A stretch of 64,000 nucleotides of DNA, taken from Phoronis australis (lineage: Eukaryota; Phoronida; Phoronidae). The first letter of the stretch is position 1, and every line of letters starts with the position of its first letter. The notes under the pieces were generated by a model. It worked only from the letters and a program-made list of their open reading frames with translations, did not search any database and was not told where the DNA came from. The position numbers were made by a program, and so were the translations under genes. The stretch covers positions 861,252 through 925,251 of the forward strand of contig NMRA01000010.1 in the NCBI GenBank assembly GCA_002633005.1. Reading direction: 5' to 3'. This document shows, piece after piece, positions 11,547-23,428 of this stretch.

Positions 11547-14500
11547 CTGAAATGACAACATGCAGGACTCACGTATGAAAATTTTGGAAATTAACCACTT
11601 CATCTCAATTCACCACAAACAAAAACCATTGAGAACTAACATGTGTGTATGTGTGTGTGTGTGTGTACGCGCACATAAAAAATTAGTGTCAGTTTACAAC
11701 ATATTGTCTCTCAGATTTAGAAATTTAGCAAAAAGTAATGGCACTGGCTTAATCACAGTGGATTCAAATTTCAAAAAAATGATTCCAGCAAAACACATTA
11801 CCGTAAATCTTGTCTAGATCATCGCGAAACACAGCATGTGGAGCAGAGAACTTTTCATCACCATATGGGTACTCAAATGCTTCCAGTAGGCAGGCGCCAT
11901 CTGGTGACAATAAAGAGTACATCAGGTTGGCATATCTGTAAAGAGCATATCAGGAGATATATTGGGCATTGCAATTGAAGAATATGCATTAACTCACAAT
12001 TATATAAGTGTTGTTGCAATATTTGAACAAGGCATCTGGTCAGACTCAACAAAGATGTGTGTGTGAGCGCATAAATAATTAGTTCCTGACCAGCTTTAGT
12101 TACAATACTTTGCCTCTCATATTTAGAAATATAGTAAAAAAGAAGGCGCCATCTGGTGACAATAAAGAGCACATCAGGTTGACATATCTGTAAAGAGCAT
12201 ATCAGGAGAGTGTATTGTAATTGAAGGAAATGCTTTAACTCACAAATATCTAAGCATTGCTGCAATATTGGAACAAGTCATCAGGTCAGATTTAACAAAC
12301 AAAGAAGGAACACCATTCATTTTCGTTATTTCGAACATTACATTTGGCTTTTGTGCCAGTCAGCTAGAAGATTTCTGATTCAATGCTTAAGTGATGGAAA
12401 TTTTACAGCATGACTGCAAGAAATTTAAAAGCACCAAAAAATTCTTCTGTTTTACCAAGTTACCCAGAAAACATATACAAGCAAGGGTCAAGTGGATAAA
12501 AATTGACTTTCTGGTATCTTTCCAAAATTAAAACAACCATCCTGGATTACACAGTGATAGAACTCTCCTTAGTCCTGAATGCAAGAAAGCGTCTTGTTTT
12601 CACTGGCTTCGTTTTGGAATGTCAGGCACATTTTCACAGGCCATGTCAAAAACTGTTGAAGTGTATGGCCATTTAAATGTAAGGGAATTGAAAAGATTAT
12701 CATCCAAAAGGGATTGTGTTCAGTTCAAAATGAACCTGACAAAATTGCTTTATCCACTTCTCCATATTTTCGTGTCTTTTATTGATATTGGAAAAGCAAA
12801 GAACACCAGGCCTCCAACAGATATTTATTAACTTTATCCAACTCTCTCCTGTCAGAATTGCAGCCCACAGCACAGAAGTAATATTTCATTTGCATTGGCA
12901 GGACAAACAGAGTAATTAGCTAAGAAAAACTTGTAAAGAATACAACAACAAATAACATGTGAAGCTCCAATGGCGCGAAAAAAAGCCAGGCTAAACTAAA
13001 GTGCTCAATGCATACTGCGGCATTGTGGGTAAATACAGGGAGATTCAAGTTTCACTGTAATACGGGACGGCCCTATTGCAGAACAAAGAAAATAATCATA
13101 GCCATTAAAGCGAGTAGAAATTTATCTGTGGAATGGGATTATTTTCTTAGTTTTAAGACTTGTTATTATGATTTGAAAATGATAACTTCCACGCAGGTCA
13201 TTGGAAATTTCCACAGGTGTATCTGTGATACCTTTGATGCTTCAACGGCACTGTAATTGAATTATAGTTTCATTTGCATATCAAAAAGTGACCTAGAGTA
13301 TCCGGAATCCACATAAAGTTGTTTCGCCCAAAGAAGATATTAGCAAAGGGTATGACTATAATGTTTGTGGTATCAACCAACCCTTTTCAAAAGATGATAT
13401 TTATTAATAAAACATCTGTGATTCCTATATGTGTAACCTTGATTTTTGAGGTCATAGTTCACAGTTGAAATTTCAGAGCTTCTGCCCAGGGATTCGCCTC
13501 GGAGGAGCTGTCAGTCACATTAAAAGCACCCCAGTGCTAACATTTGGCGATCAAGACCTCAGTTATATATTATAATGCCGGCAACTTCGATTTAAAAGCA
13601 CCTTGTGAAAATACGGGAAAACATTTGTCCCACCCTGACGTCTTCCAGACGTTTCATACGAATTGAGTGTTGCAGACCAAAAACTGCTTCAGTGAGCTTT
13701 CTGCAATGGGACATCCTTGAATCAGAAAAATACTAATCTGTTTTGATTCAATGAAGATAACAAACGAAATCAATATAACACACACAAACCTTTGCCTGTC
13801 CCGTAAATTGATAGCTACTAAAGAACCCCGATCAAAAATGGCATCAAAAGAGCTTTCCACCTCACTGAAAAGAAAGAAAGTGGATAAATGTGAATAAGGC
13901 AAATCACTAACAAATATCACATTAGTGGGTGGGTTTAAAAATCATGCTGTGAAAGCTTTCAATTGTTACAATTCACTTTAAGTCCATTTATTAAGACCCG
14001 TCCAACACAGAGCAAACTTCAGCTATCTTTAAACAAGTCGTGAAAACAATGAATTTTTGGACTGACTGATTTCAGAGATAAAAAAATACTTTGATCATAT
14101 CTGCTGTAAACCAGAGTTAACTCTAGAAGGTGAACCATTGGTTTGTTAAAATCTACCTTGAAAAGTCGAAGAGATCACCGCAGTATAGCCTTATCAGGCC
14201 ATCCAAACTCTGAAAAGACAATCGCAGTTTATCTTTAAAAATAAACAGGACAATCACAAAATTCAACAAAGTTTTGGCCAAAAAAATCCACAACCAAAAA
14301 TCAAATTATTTTCGGCTAACTGCCAAAAATTCTGGCCAGAAGTCTATACAGGTTTGACATATTTGGCAAGGTTCTGCCAAAGTCTGAATGGGTCCTGAGC
14401 TGTAGGAGCTTCAAAATGGTTTCACTTTCACGTGGTGTATATCTTGCCGGTAGGCGGTTGAAATAACACAATTTGATTTGGATGTAATAATGAGTATATT

Positions 14501-17500
14501 GACTAAATGTTTGAATTTCCCTAAATGAAAAATCATAAAGATTAATAAAGAAGCCTAATTTAATCAGTCTGTGATCATGTTTCCCATCCCTGGCGTCGGC
14601 CTTGGATCCAGTGTTACACTTGTTATGAGGAGTTTCCTCTTCTCTTGATCCAGTCTTCCAAGCAGTCTTCACTTGATGAAATGCTTCGGAATAACCATGA
14701 AGTTCAGTCCATCGAACAACATATATGTTAACATGAATTCAGTCCATCGAATTCTAGATACAATGTACCCTCTTTGAAATTCAGTCCATCGAATTTCTGC
14801 TACACGTATCGGATTGAAATTCAGTCCATCGAATTTCTACAGCTTGTGATATTTCTCAGCAAACCAGTAGCATCTCTTCAGGAATATCTGCGATATCTCT
14901 CTAGCAAGCTGGTTGCCTCTCTCCAAGAAATATCTAATACCTCTATACCAATCTGGTTGCCTCTCGTTGGAAATATGTCTTCTTGAAAAGCTAACGGTAT
15001 ACTTATACTCAAACAGAATAAAGGTGGGCGGGTTAGATCAAAACATAAAACCCACAAACTTCCTCCAAATGTACTCATAGTTCCAAAACAACTTCCCAGA
15101 ACAACATCATAAGATTCCACATATGAACCTAAGCTTTCGCCAAATATGGTCACGGACAGACAAATCTTTAAGTAATTTCTGCTGAATAATAACAAGACTA
15201 TTGTTGTTGTCAGAACTGGCTAACCCCACAGTTGACCAATTCCGGTGAATTTAAAGTTACATAATTCTGCTAGCAGAGCATAAACACATGGTTAGAGACA
15301 AACATGCTGATTCATTTCCTATGCACTCATAGGAGGCAATAAATTTCAGTAAACAACTAATACCCTTAATTAATTACACAACAACCACTATATACTTAAT
15401 TAATACTCATACTTCTCATGTAATATTATTCTCATGTACATAGTCAACCCAAGTTCTAATGTGTTTGTATCATACTTTAATGATAAATAAATGACATGTT
15501 CATCCTACATAAAATCTCCCCGTAACATTCACAAATACCTTCCTCTGGTAATTTTCATTTATAATTTCACTTATGCAATTGTAAAAAGTTCCCGTGTCTA
15601 AGAGTATACATTTTTGTGTAATTTGCCAAATGAATTTGATGAGTGATGACAAAATGCTGAAATTTACAGTTTGTGTATATACATCATTATTGATTGTATT
15701 TTAAATAACATAATTAAACATAGATGGTCACATCAAATGAGCAAACCAAAATAGCAGTAAAGATAAGCTTTTTGGTACATCACACTACCACCTAGTGGTA
15801 AATTACAGAACTACTTTTAGTTACAAATACCTGGACTATAGTTTGATGAGCATATTAACTAAGCGATGAATTTAAGTCTTCTAATTATTTCAACAGAACG
15901 AGTATGGGAAGGGTGATGATATTTTGTTAATAAAAAGTATAATACAGTTATGCAAAAGCAAACAGGAAAACTGTGGATTACCTTTCGTTGATTTTTATTA
16001 GCGAAACTCACCACCACATGGCCATAGAAAAGTGCCAATTCAACAGAAAAATTCAACTTTGTTAAACTATAGCCCCTTAGAACGCCATCAATTTCCTACT
16101 CTGACCTCCTAAAACCCTTCTTAATTTGTACTCCAATTCAAAATTGCTCATTTCTGAGGAATTGAAATGTTCAAATATTTAGATATTACACAAAGATGTA
16201 ATGAAAATTTGCTCGAAAAGTTGATTTTTGTAAAGTTAATGAAGTATTGGCACCCTTCATCCATTCTCACAATTGGTGTTGTTCGTGACAAAATGTGTTT
16301 TCAGTGACATTTTTCTTAAAAGTTGTCTTGGTAACAAATCATGTATATAAAGGGACTGGGTAAAACATACCCCAAAAGAACTCTGTAGTTTGATAAAGCT
16401 GCAGATATAGTTTCATTAGATAGCACCGATCATACCTATTGCACTCATTAACAAAATTGATTACTTTGGGCACATGCTGATATAAATTACCACTTACGTG
16501 TGCTAAGAAACAAAGTTGTCTCTAGTGGGTGCCACAATAGTCGGACCCATATAAAAATCGCATTTGAAATAAATAAAATGGCCACTAGGTAATGAAGAGT
16601 ATGTTGAATATGTTCGAAAATGAAAAGACACTGTTGCCTCCTTGACAGAAAGTTATATGCCGAATTTGATGAAAATCCATCAAAGAACTCCGACGATACA
16701 GAAGGCAATATAAAAAATAAAATGCCACTAGGGGGCACAGCAGTAGTTGAATCGTTTCAAACTCATCCACATTTGTCGCCAGCTTCATAGGAACACATCT
16801 GTCAAATCTGGAAGGCATTTAAGAGATATAGCAGTGAACGCCCAACAGAGATGACAGCAATAGGCACCCACATGATGAATATGGGATTGCTATGCATACC
16901 TTGTAGACTTTCCCCTTGTATGATTCACAGTCTTCCACAGTGTACTTCAAATTNTGACTTTCTGGTATCTTTCCAAAATTAAAACAACCATCCTGGATTA
17001 CACAGTGATAGAACTCTCCTTAGTCCTGGATGCAAGAAAGCGTCTTGTTTTCACTGGCTTCGTTTTGGAATGTCAGGCACATTTTCACAGGCCATGTCAA
17101 AAACTGTTGAAGTATATGGCCGTTTAAATGTAAGGGAATTAAAAAGATTATCATCCAAAAGGGATTGAGTTTGGTTCAAAATTAACCTGACAAAATTGCT
17201 TTATCCACTCGCTCCAAATTTTCTTGTCTTTTATTGATATTGGAAAAGCAAAGAACACCAGGCTTCCAACAGATATTTATTAACTCTCTCCTGTCGGAGT
17301 TGCAGCCCACAGCACAGAAGTAATATTTCATTTGAATTGGCAGGACAAACAGAGTGATTAGCTGAGAAAAACTTGTAAAGAATACAACAACAAATAACAT
17401 GTGAAGCTCCAATAGCGCGAAAAAAAGCCAGGCTAAATAAAAGAGCTCAATGCATACTGCGGCATTGTGGGGAAATACAGGGAGATTCAAGTTTCATTGT

Positions 17501-20500
17501 AATACGGGACGGCCCTATTGCAGAACAAAGAAAATGATCATAGCCATTAAAGCGAGTAGAAATTTATCTGTGGAATGGGATTATTTTCTTAGTTTTAAGA
17601 CTAAAATTATGATTTGAAAATGATAACTTCCACGCAGGTCATTGGAAATTTCCACAGGTGTGTCTGTGATACCTTTGATGCTTCAACGGCACTGTAATTG
17701 AATTATAGTTTCATTTGCATATCAAGAAGTGACCTAGAGTATCCGGAATCCACATCAAGTTGTTTCGCCCGAAGAAGATATTATTAGCAAAGGGTATGAC
17801 TACAATATTTGTGGTATTAACCAAACCTTTTTAACAGATGATATTTATTAATAAAACATCTGTGATTCTCATATGTGTAACCTTGATTTTTGAGGTCATA
17901 GTTCAACGTTCAAATTTCAGAGCTTGTGCCCAGGGATTCGCATTGGAAGAGCTGTAAGTCACATTAAAAGCGCCCCAGTGCTAACATTTGGCGATCAAGA
18001 CCTCAGTTATATATTATAATGCCGACAACTTCGATTTAAATGCACCTTGTGAAAATACGGGAAAACATCTGTCCCACCCTGACGTCTTCCAGGCGTTTCA
18101 TACGAGTTGAGTGTTGCAGACCAAAACTGCTTCAGTGAGCTTTCTGCAGTGGGACATCATTGTATCAGAAAAATACTAATCTCTGTTGATTCAATGAAGA
18201 TAACAAATGAAATCAATATAACGCACACAAACCTTTGCCTGTCCCGTAAATTGATAGCTACTAAAGAACCCCGATCAAAAATGGCATCAAAAGAGCTTTC
18301 CACCTCACTGAAAAGAAAGAAAGTGGATAAATGTGAATAAGGCAAATCACTAACAAATATCACATTAGTTGGTGGGTTTAAAAATCATGCTGTGAAACCT
18401 TTGTTACAATTCACTTTTATGAAGTCCATTTATTAATACCCGCCCAACACAGAACAAACTTTAGCTATCTTCAAACAAGACGTGAAAACAATGAATTTTT
18501 GGACTGACCGATTTCAGAGATAAAAAATTACTTGGATCATATCTGCTGTAAACCAGAGTTAACTCTAGAAGGTGATCCATTGGTTTGTTAAAATCTACCT
18601 TGAAAAGTCGAAGAGATCACCGCAGTATAGCCTTATCAGGCCATCCAAACTCTGAAAAGACAATCATAGTTTATCTTTAAAAACAAACAGGACAATCACA
18701 AAATTCATCAAAGTTTAAGGCCAAAAAAATCCACAACTAAAAATCAAATTATTTTCAGCTAACTGCCAAAAACTTCTGGCCAGAAGTTTATACAGGTTTG
18801 ACATATCTGGCAAGGTTCTGCCAAAGTCTGAATGGGTCCTGAGCTGTAGGAGCTTCAAAATGGTTTCACAAATACCTTCCTCTGGTAATTTTCATTGATA
18901 ATTGTACTTATGTAATTGTAAAAAGTTCCCGTGTCTAAGAGTACACAATTTTTGTGTAATTTGCCAAATGAATTTGATGAGTGATGACAAAATGTTGAAG
19001 TTCACAGTTTGTGTATAATACATCATTATTGATTGTATTTTAAATAAAATAATTAAACACAGATGGTCACATCAAATGAGCAAACCAAAATAGCAGTAAA
19101 AATAAGCTTTTTGGTACATCTCACTACCACCTAGTGGTAAATTACAAAACTACTTTTAGTTACAAATACTTGGACTATAGTTTGATGAGCATATTAACTA
19201 AGCGATGAATTTAAGTCTTCTAATTATTTCAACAGAACAAGTATGGGAAGGGTGATGATATTTGGTTAATAAAAAGTATAATACAGCAGGAATTGCAAAA
19301 GCAAACAGGAAAACTGTGGATTACCTTTCGTTGATTTTTATTAGTGATACTCACCACCACATGGCCATAGAAAAGTGCTAATTCAACAGAAAAATTCAAC
19401 TTTGTTAAACCATGGCCCCTTGGAACGCCATCAATTTCCTACTCTGACCTCCTAAAACCCTTCTTAATTTGTACCCCAATTCAAAATTGCTCATTTCTGA
19501 GGAATTGCAATGTTCAAATATTTAGATATTACACAAAGATGTAATGAAAATTTGCTCGAAAAGTTGATTTTTGTAAAGTTAATGAAGCATTGGCACCCTT
19601 CATCTATTCACACAATTGGTGTTGTTCGTGACAAAATGTGTTTTCAGTGACATTTTTCTTAAAAGTTGTCTAATTGGTAACAAATCATGTATTTAAAGGG
19701 ACTGGGTAAAACATACACCAAAAGAACTCTGTGGTTTGATAAAGCTGATGCAGTTTCATTAAATAGCACTGATCATACCTATTGCACCTGTTAACAAAAT
19801 TGATTACATTGGGCACATGCTGATATAAATTACCACTTATGTGTGCTAAGAAACAAAGTTGTCTCTAGTGGGTGCCACAATAGTCGGACCCATATAAAAA
19901 TCGCATTTGAAATAAATAAAATGGCCACTAAGTAATGAAGAGTATGTTGAATATGTTCGAAAATGAAAAGACACTGTTGCCTCCTTGACAGAAAGTTATA
20001 TGCCGGATTTGATGAAAATCCATCAAAGAACTCCGACGATACAGAAGGCAATATAAAAAATAAAATGTCACTAGGGGGCACAGCGGTAGTTGAATCGTTT
20101 CAAACTCATCCTCATTTGTCGCCAGCTTCATAGGAACACATCTGTCAAATCTGGAAGGCATTTATGAGATATAGCAGTGAACGCCCAACAGAGATGACAG
20201 CAATAGGCACCCACATGATAAATATGGGATTGCTATGCATACCTTGTAGACTTTCCCCTTGTATGATTCACAGTCTTCCACAGTGTACTTCAAATTCTGT
20301 TCCTTGAAGAAGTCTTCAATAGCTTTCTGAACATACTCTACTCCTACTACTGTGTGGCCGAGGTCAACTAACCTGAGTATGTTAATATGAGTGTATGAGC
20401 CAACATATTGAAATAAGCATTAACAACATGAATGACCTTGTTAGAGGCTCTACAATTGACATGTCAAAAGCTCCGCTCCCTTACGAAATCGACAAACAAT

Positions 20501-23301
20501 AACTTTTACCCGAAAACGTGTTGTTTGTATGGAAACTGGCAGCTTGGAAACAAAAGTGTGTCAAGAATCCTGCGTTCTGATTGGTCCGTTAAGCTAGCTG
20601 TCATTCAAAATCCTGGCGATAGGTCAATTATTGACTGACCATTTGTGAACCAAGAGCATCGGAATATAACCACTTCAATGCTTAGGGTTTAAATCCACGA
20701 TAACATAGATTATATTTAGAACAAGAACTACTAACAGCACCGAGAAAGAATAACGAGCATATTACAATTATTGAAGTTATTCACAAAAATCTCAGTCATA
20801 TAACAATTTAGGTATTTTTGTAATGATTAAGTGACTAATACCTGAAGAAAAATAGCACCAGGAGAATTTGTATGTATCCCATTAACTAAAACTGAGAGAA
20901 ATTATCAACAGCAGCCCCTTGAATACCTCGACATAATATCAAAGAATACAGCCAAAATGTGAGAACTAGTATCACAAACTCGTGATATTTTTGTTTAACA
21001 ATGTATTCGAAATAACAAATCATCCAAAATTACCACTTCATATCGACAGCTTTTCCACACATTGGAAAGAAAAACTTGACGAGCTTCTTGTTGGTTAACT
21101 TGTCTAAATACTTCACAAGTTGTCTGAAAAACAAAGCAGCACAGTAAGCAACTGCACAACAAATGTTAATTTAAAAAATCAAATTAACACCAACACTAGG
21201 TGATCAACCACAAAAGAAATACATAGACGAACAACAAGTTCATGGTTATTGATAAGTAATAAAACAGAGATTTTGTTAAGTGTCGGCCATCGGACTGGGT
21301 CCAGATTATTATCAGAATGTCAGGTTGATTTTACTTGAGTCCAGACATTTGCCCGATTCATTTCTGGGAATGGTGTAGACAGAATTAGCCCTGGTTGCCT
21401 TTCATGTTTGTGACGATTCAAGGTAAAGAACCGCTCTGTTCGAAAGTTTTTTGTTTTCTCTGCTGACAGAGATGTATGTATACATCTTTGCTGCCAATCA
21501 ATTTAGACCAAAGTTAGGTCCTGATAATTCAATTTCACTGGGTGTAGCTTGTGCATTTCTCCCTTTAGATGGTTTCTTTTGCTACATTAAGCTCCCCTCA
21601 TTGGCTGATACAATATCTATGATTACTCCGTGTCATGAAATGCAAATTTGCATGCAATGAATGGTTGACCTTTCAAAGTATGGTATTTTTACAGACAACA
21701 TCAGCATCTGAGTCCCTCGAATAGCTCCAAAACTGAGAATAGTTGGTTATCAACAAGAAGAATGAGATTGGAACAGCATAACTACAACCTTTTGACAATC
21801 CAGTGAATGTATTTCTAGAAATATTTGTTTTAATTGCCCTTAATATCCCGTCCACTTACATGGAAAACGCACATGGATTGGTGCTTTTACTCTGGATATC
21901 TATACATATTCAAGATGCTGGACGAAACCGTGGACTCGATGTTGGGCAGTTTCTGCTAGAATTTTGGTTGCGCAAAAAATTATACTGTTGGCTGTACCAA
22001 CTTCAGAACATTGAATTTTGACCATAAAAAGCCGCAACACATGAGACTGAGAGAAAACATATTAGGCTGGACTGGCATGTCCACATGTACGATAAAAAAA
22101 ATCCAACTCGCGAACCAAAACACTTCAGTCTGTCTACTTCATGGGAAGATGAGACATTGCAGATGAAAAGTTTACCCCTGCAAGACTTTTTAGCTTAGTC
22201 AACGTTGACATAACTGGTATGAAAGTCCCAATCTTTTTCTACTTGACTGTTTCCACATACTGTATCAAACACATCATCTGTACATCTTTCTTCCTGGGGT
22301 TTTCCAATGCTGTGTGAACTTACATCATCAATGGGTGTGTTACTGATGCACAAAGACTTTTATTTGCGCCACAAGCAATTGATGCATTGGACCATAACAT
22401 TCATCATCAGTGACCAGTTAACTGTACTCTCCTATAAGATGGGTGTATACACAACTGCATGGCGCTGTGGCCAATAGGGTATTGACGCAGAGCCAGTGAT
22501 GTCAGGAAGAAGTCTTGTTCGGTCTGAATTTCTGGAAAATTTGGACTCCCTGTTAAGAAATCTTGTATAAATCCCTCCTGCAATGGCGAATTTTGTCTGG
22601 CAGATTTTCAAAATGTCCTGACAGATTTTGACATTTCAGGAAAAATGTGCATGACCTAGAGAAAGTAGCAAAATCTTGGAGTATTGACTACCTACTTCAA
22701 ATACTTGTTGAATCGCTAGCGCTTTCACTACTGAATATTCAAATTTCAAGAAATGGGAAGGGTTGCAAGTTATCAAAAAACTGCTGGGATTTTCACCTGA
22801 TCACTCACTTCAAAGGAAACACACACATGCAGGAAAGAAGCATCTTTGTTATGGTCATGTTTGGACTAAAGATAGTTCATGTGCTTCCCTGCTTCAAAGC
22901 AACACCAGTGGTGAGAAAATAACACAACCCCAGGCAAAAATTACCCTTTTGCTGACAGCCCACCTATCTGGCTAAAACACCAATGTATTCAGCACTGAAA
23001 AAGTATTAACATTCGGAAATCAATTTTATACAAGGCTAAAATTGATTTTAAAAGTATAAGTTCTAAAAATCAATTGTTTTGAGCAGCGTTTCAGTAGAAC
23101 TCTGTATTAACTGTTAACTTACGGATGCTTTTCACTTCTATGGAAGCCAATATCTCCATTCTTCCAGCTATCAATCCAGACGTCAGAGTGCATATACGTT
23201 GTCTTTACGCCATCGAAGACTTCTACGCGTTCATATTCATTTCCCTGGACAGTTCCCTCCTCAGATACCTTCCTCACCTTTGCACTCGGTTCACCAGACA
23301 T
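11428..23301 (-). CDS. TPMT: TPMT-like methyltransferase gene B
   Basis: Complete seven-exon model: 23123-23301 (ATG at 23301), 21034-21123, 20243-20372, 18599-18651, 18233-18307, 11802-11935 and 11428-11546 (TGA). Total 780 bp, 259 residues, against about 245 for human TPMT. Landmarks in order: WIDSWKNGDIGFH, FFFPMCGKAVDMKW, GHTVVGVEYV, YCGDLFDFS, FDAIFDRGSLVAIN and a C-terminus ending LLKVRRFV. Exons 4 and 5 and the 3' part of exon 3 occur a second time at 13790-16953, joined to the other copy by one N at 16954; using only one set restores a perfect frame, so the extra set is probably an assembly artefact. An AATAAA lies 18-23 bases past the stop (11405-11410, minus strand). A transposon-like element begins about 128 bp upstream of the ATG. 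Confidence 0.87.
11802..11935 (-). CDS. TPMT-B exon 6
   Basis: 134 bp. It encodes YANLMYSLLSPDGACLLEAF, then EYPYGDEKFSAPHAVFRDDL and DKIYG; donor |gtaat. It is six bases longer than exon 6 of genes A and C. Confidence 0.9.
12145..12187 (-). pseudogene. Remnant of a duplicated TPMT-B exon 6
   Basis: The acceptor and first 43 bases of exon 6 (reading YVNLMCSLLSPDGA) are repeated here, then the sequence breaks into intron sequence resembling the 3' flank of exon 6. No donor follows, so it cannot replace the intact exon at 11802-11935. Confidence 0.8.
12735..12889 (-). pseudogene. THAP-like zinc-finger remnant in TPMT-B intron 5 (left copy)
   Basis: Minus strand starts MKYYFCAVGCNSDRREL, resembling the C-x(2-4)-C start of a THAP DNA-binding domain. 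A frame change is needed to reach VFFAFPISIKDTKIW, so it is broken. Confidence 0.5.
13790..13864 (-). CDS. TPMT-B exon 5 (left-hand duplicate)
   Basis: Encodes the same DRGSLVAIN stretch as 18233-18307 with intact splice sites. It would join directly to exon 6 at 11935 in a merged gene model. Confidence 0.8.
14157..14209 (-). CDS. TPMT-B exon 4 (left-hand duplicate)
   Basis: Encodes the same SLDGLIRLYCGDLFDFS as 18599-18651 with intact splice sites. Either an allelic duplicate or a true exon duplication; splicing both sets would repeat the catalytic core. Confidence 0.8.
14426..15527 (-). mobile_element. 1.1 kb insertion with 5-bp target duplication (solo-LTR-like)
   Basis: The right-hand copy of this locus (near 18865) and gene D (near 43985) lack this segment. 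It is bounded by TTCAC at 14421-14425 and 15528-15532, a 5-bp target-site duplication. Read on the minus strand it begins TGTTACGGGG, as LTRs often do; the other end reads CACGTGAAA rather than the expected CA, so the LTR call is tentative. It contains no coding region that I recognise. Confidence 0.65.
14700..14840 (+). repeat. Four spaced copies of TTCAGTCCATCGAA
   Basis: The motif occurs four times at roughly 32-47 base spacing within the 1.1 kb insertion, the last copies extended to GAAATTCAGTCCATCGAATT. It looks like an internal repeat of the mobile element. Confidence 0.85.
16500..16820. repeat. Diverged CTCF-box repeat unit in TPMT-B (left copy)
   Basis: Contains a reverse box near 16525, CCACTAGGTAAT near 16579 and a strong CCACTAGGGGGCAC box at 16724-16737. 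The same unit recurs at 19845-20160. Confidence 0.55.
16900..16953 (-). pseudogene. Truncated second copy of TPMT-B exon 3
   Basis: Only the 3' 54 bases of exon 3 are present, with the normal donor, and the copy is cut exactly at the N (16954). The base after the N continues with sequence found at 12504, in the intron between exons 5 and 6. This is what an unmerged contig end would look like. Confidence 0.85.
17182..17331 (-). pseudogene. THAP-like zinc-finger remnant in TPMT-B intron 5 (right copy)
   Basis: Second copy of the THAP-like fragment, with CAVGCNSDRREL followed by a frame different from that of gene D. Probably a decayed transposon or host-gene fragment. Confidence 0.5.
18233..18307 (-). 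CDS. TPMT-B exon 5 (right-hand copy)
   Basis: 75 bp encoding EVESSFDAIFDRGSLVAINL then RDRQR. The DRGSLVAIN stretch matches DRGALVAIN of vertebrate TPMT, which contains the active-site arginine. Confidence 0.92.
18599..18651 (-). CDS. TPMT-B exon 4 (right-hand copy)
   Basis: 53 bp encoding SLDGLIRLYCGDLFDFS; acceptor ..tttcag, donor |gtag. Its sequence is the same as the copy at 14157-14209. Confidence 0.88.
19845..20160. repeat. Diverged CTCF-box repeat unit in TPMT-B (right copy)
   Basis: Counterpart of 16500-16820; the strongest box is TCACTAGGGGGCAC at 20068-20081, one base changed from the left copy. Confidence 0.55.
20243..20372 (-). CDS. TPMT-B exon 3 (intact copy)
   Basis: 130 bp. 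It encodes LVDLGHTVVGVEYVQKAIED, then FFKEQNLKYTVEDCES and YKGKVYK; donor |gtatg. Confidence 0.92.
21034..21123 (-). CDS. TPMT-B exon 2
   Basis: 90 bp. It encodes QLVKYLDKLTNKKLVKFF, then FPMCGKAVDMKW; acceptor ..ttttcag, donor |gtaat. Confidence 0.92.
23123..23301 (-). CDS. TPMT-B exon 1 with start codon
   Basis: It begins MSGEPSAKVRKVSEEGT and continues to VFDGVKTTYMHSDVWIDSW, then KNGDIGFHRSEKHP; donor |gtaag. This is the only copy with an obvious ATG in a long open first exon. The WKNGxxGFH stretch matches the family N-terminal helix. Confidence 0.88.
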
Positions 23302-23428
23302 AGTGGCTCAACTACAGTGCAGAACGATAAGTGTAAAAGCGACCAGTTGCCGATTTGGGCAACTGAATGAAGGACTGCTCAAAAAAGGCTCGATTACGGG
23401 AGTACAAGTTTGAGTCGGAAGACATCGA

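Larger units (their letters stand above)
12504..20296. repeat. Large direct duplication inside TPMT-B joined at an N
   Basis: 12504-16953 and 16955-20296 are near-identical copies of the interval from intron 5 to exon 3. The left copy is about 1.1 kb longer because of one insertion at 14426-15527. Scattered substitutions and small indels distinguish them. The N at 16954 sits exactly at the junction, favouring two haplotype contigs placed end to end. Confidence 0.85.
2055..23301. repeat. Segmental duplication unit 1 (genes A and B)
   Basis: Homologous to about 29755-47815 over exons, introns and the intergenic stretch. The left border is visible where the sequence around AACCCAATCTGGTGGAAATAA starts at about 2068 and 29765; the right part is visible at GCATGGCGCTG (about 22457 and 47240). 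Confidence 0.8.

Noticed and set aside
13790-18651. Functional mutually exclusive exon cassettes in TPMT-B
   Set aside because: The duplicated exons encode the same residues and meet at an N with a truncated exon 3, which is better explained by unmerged haplotypes.
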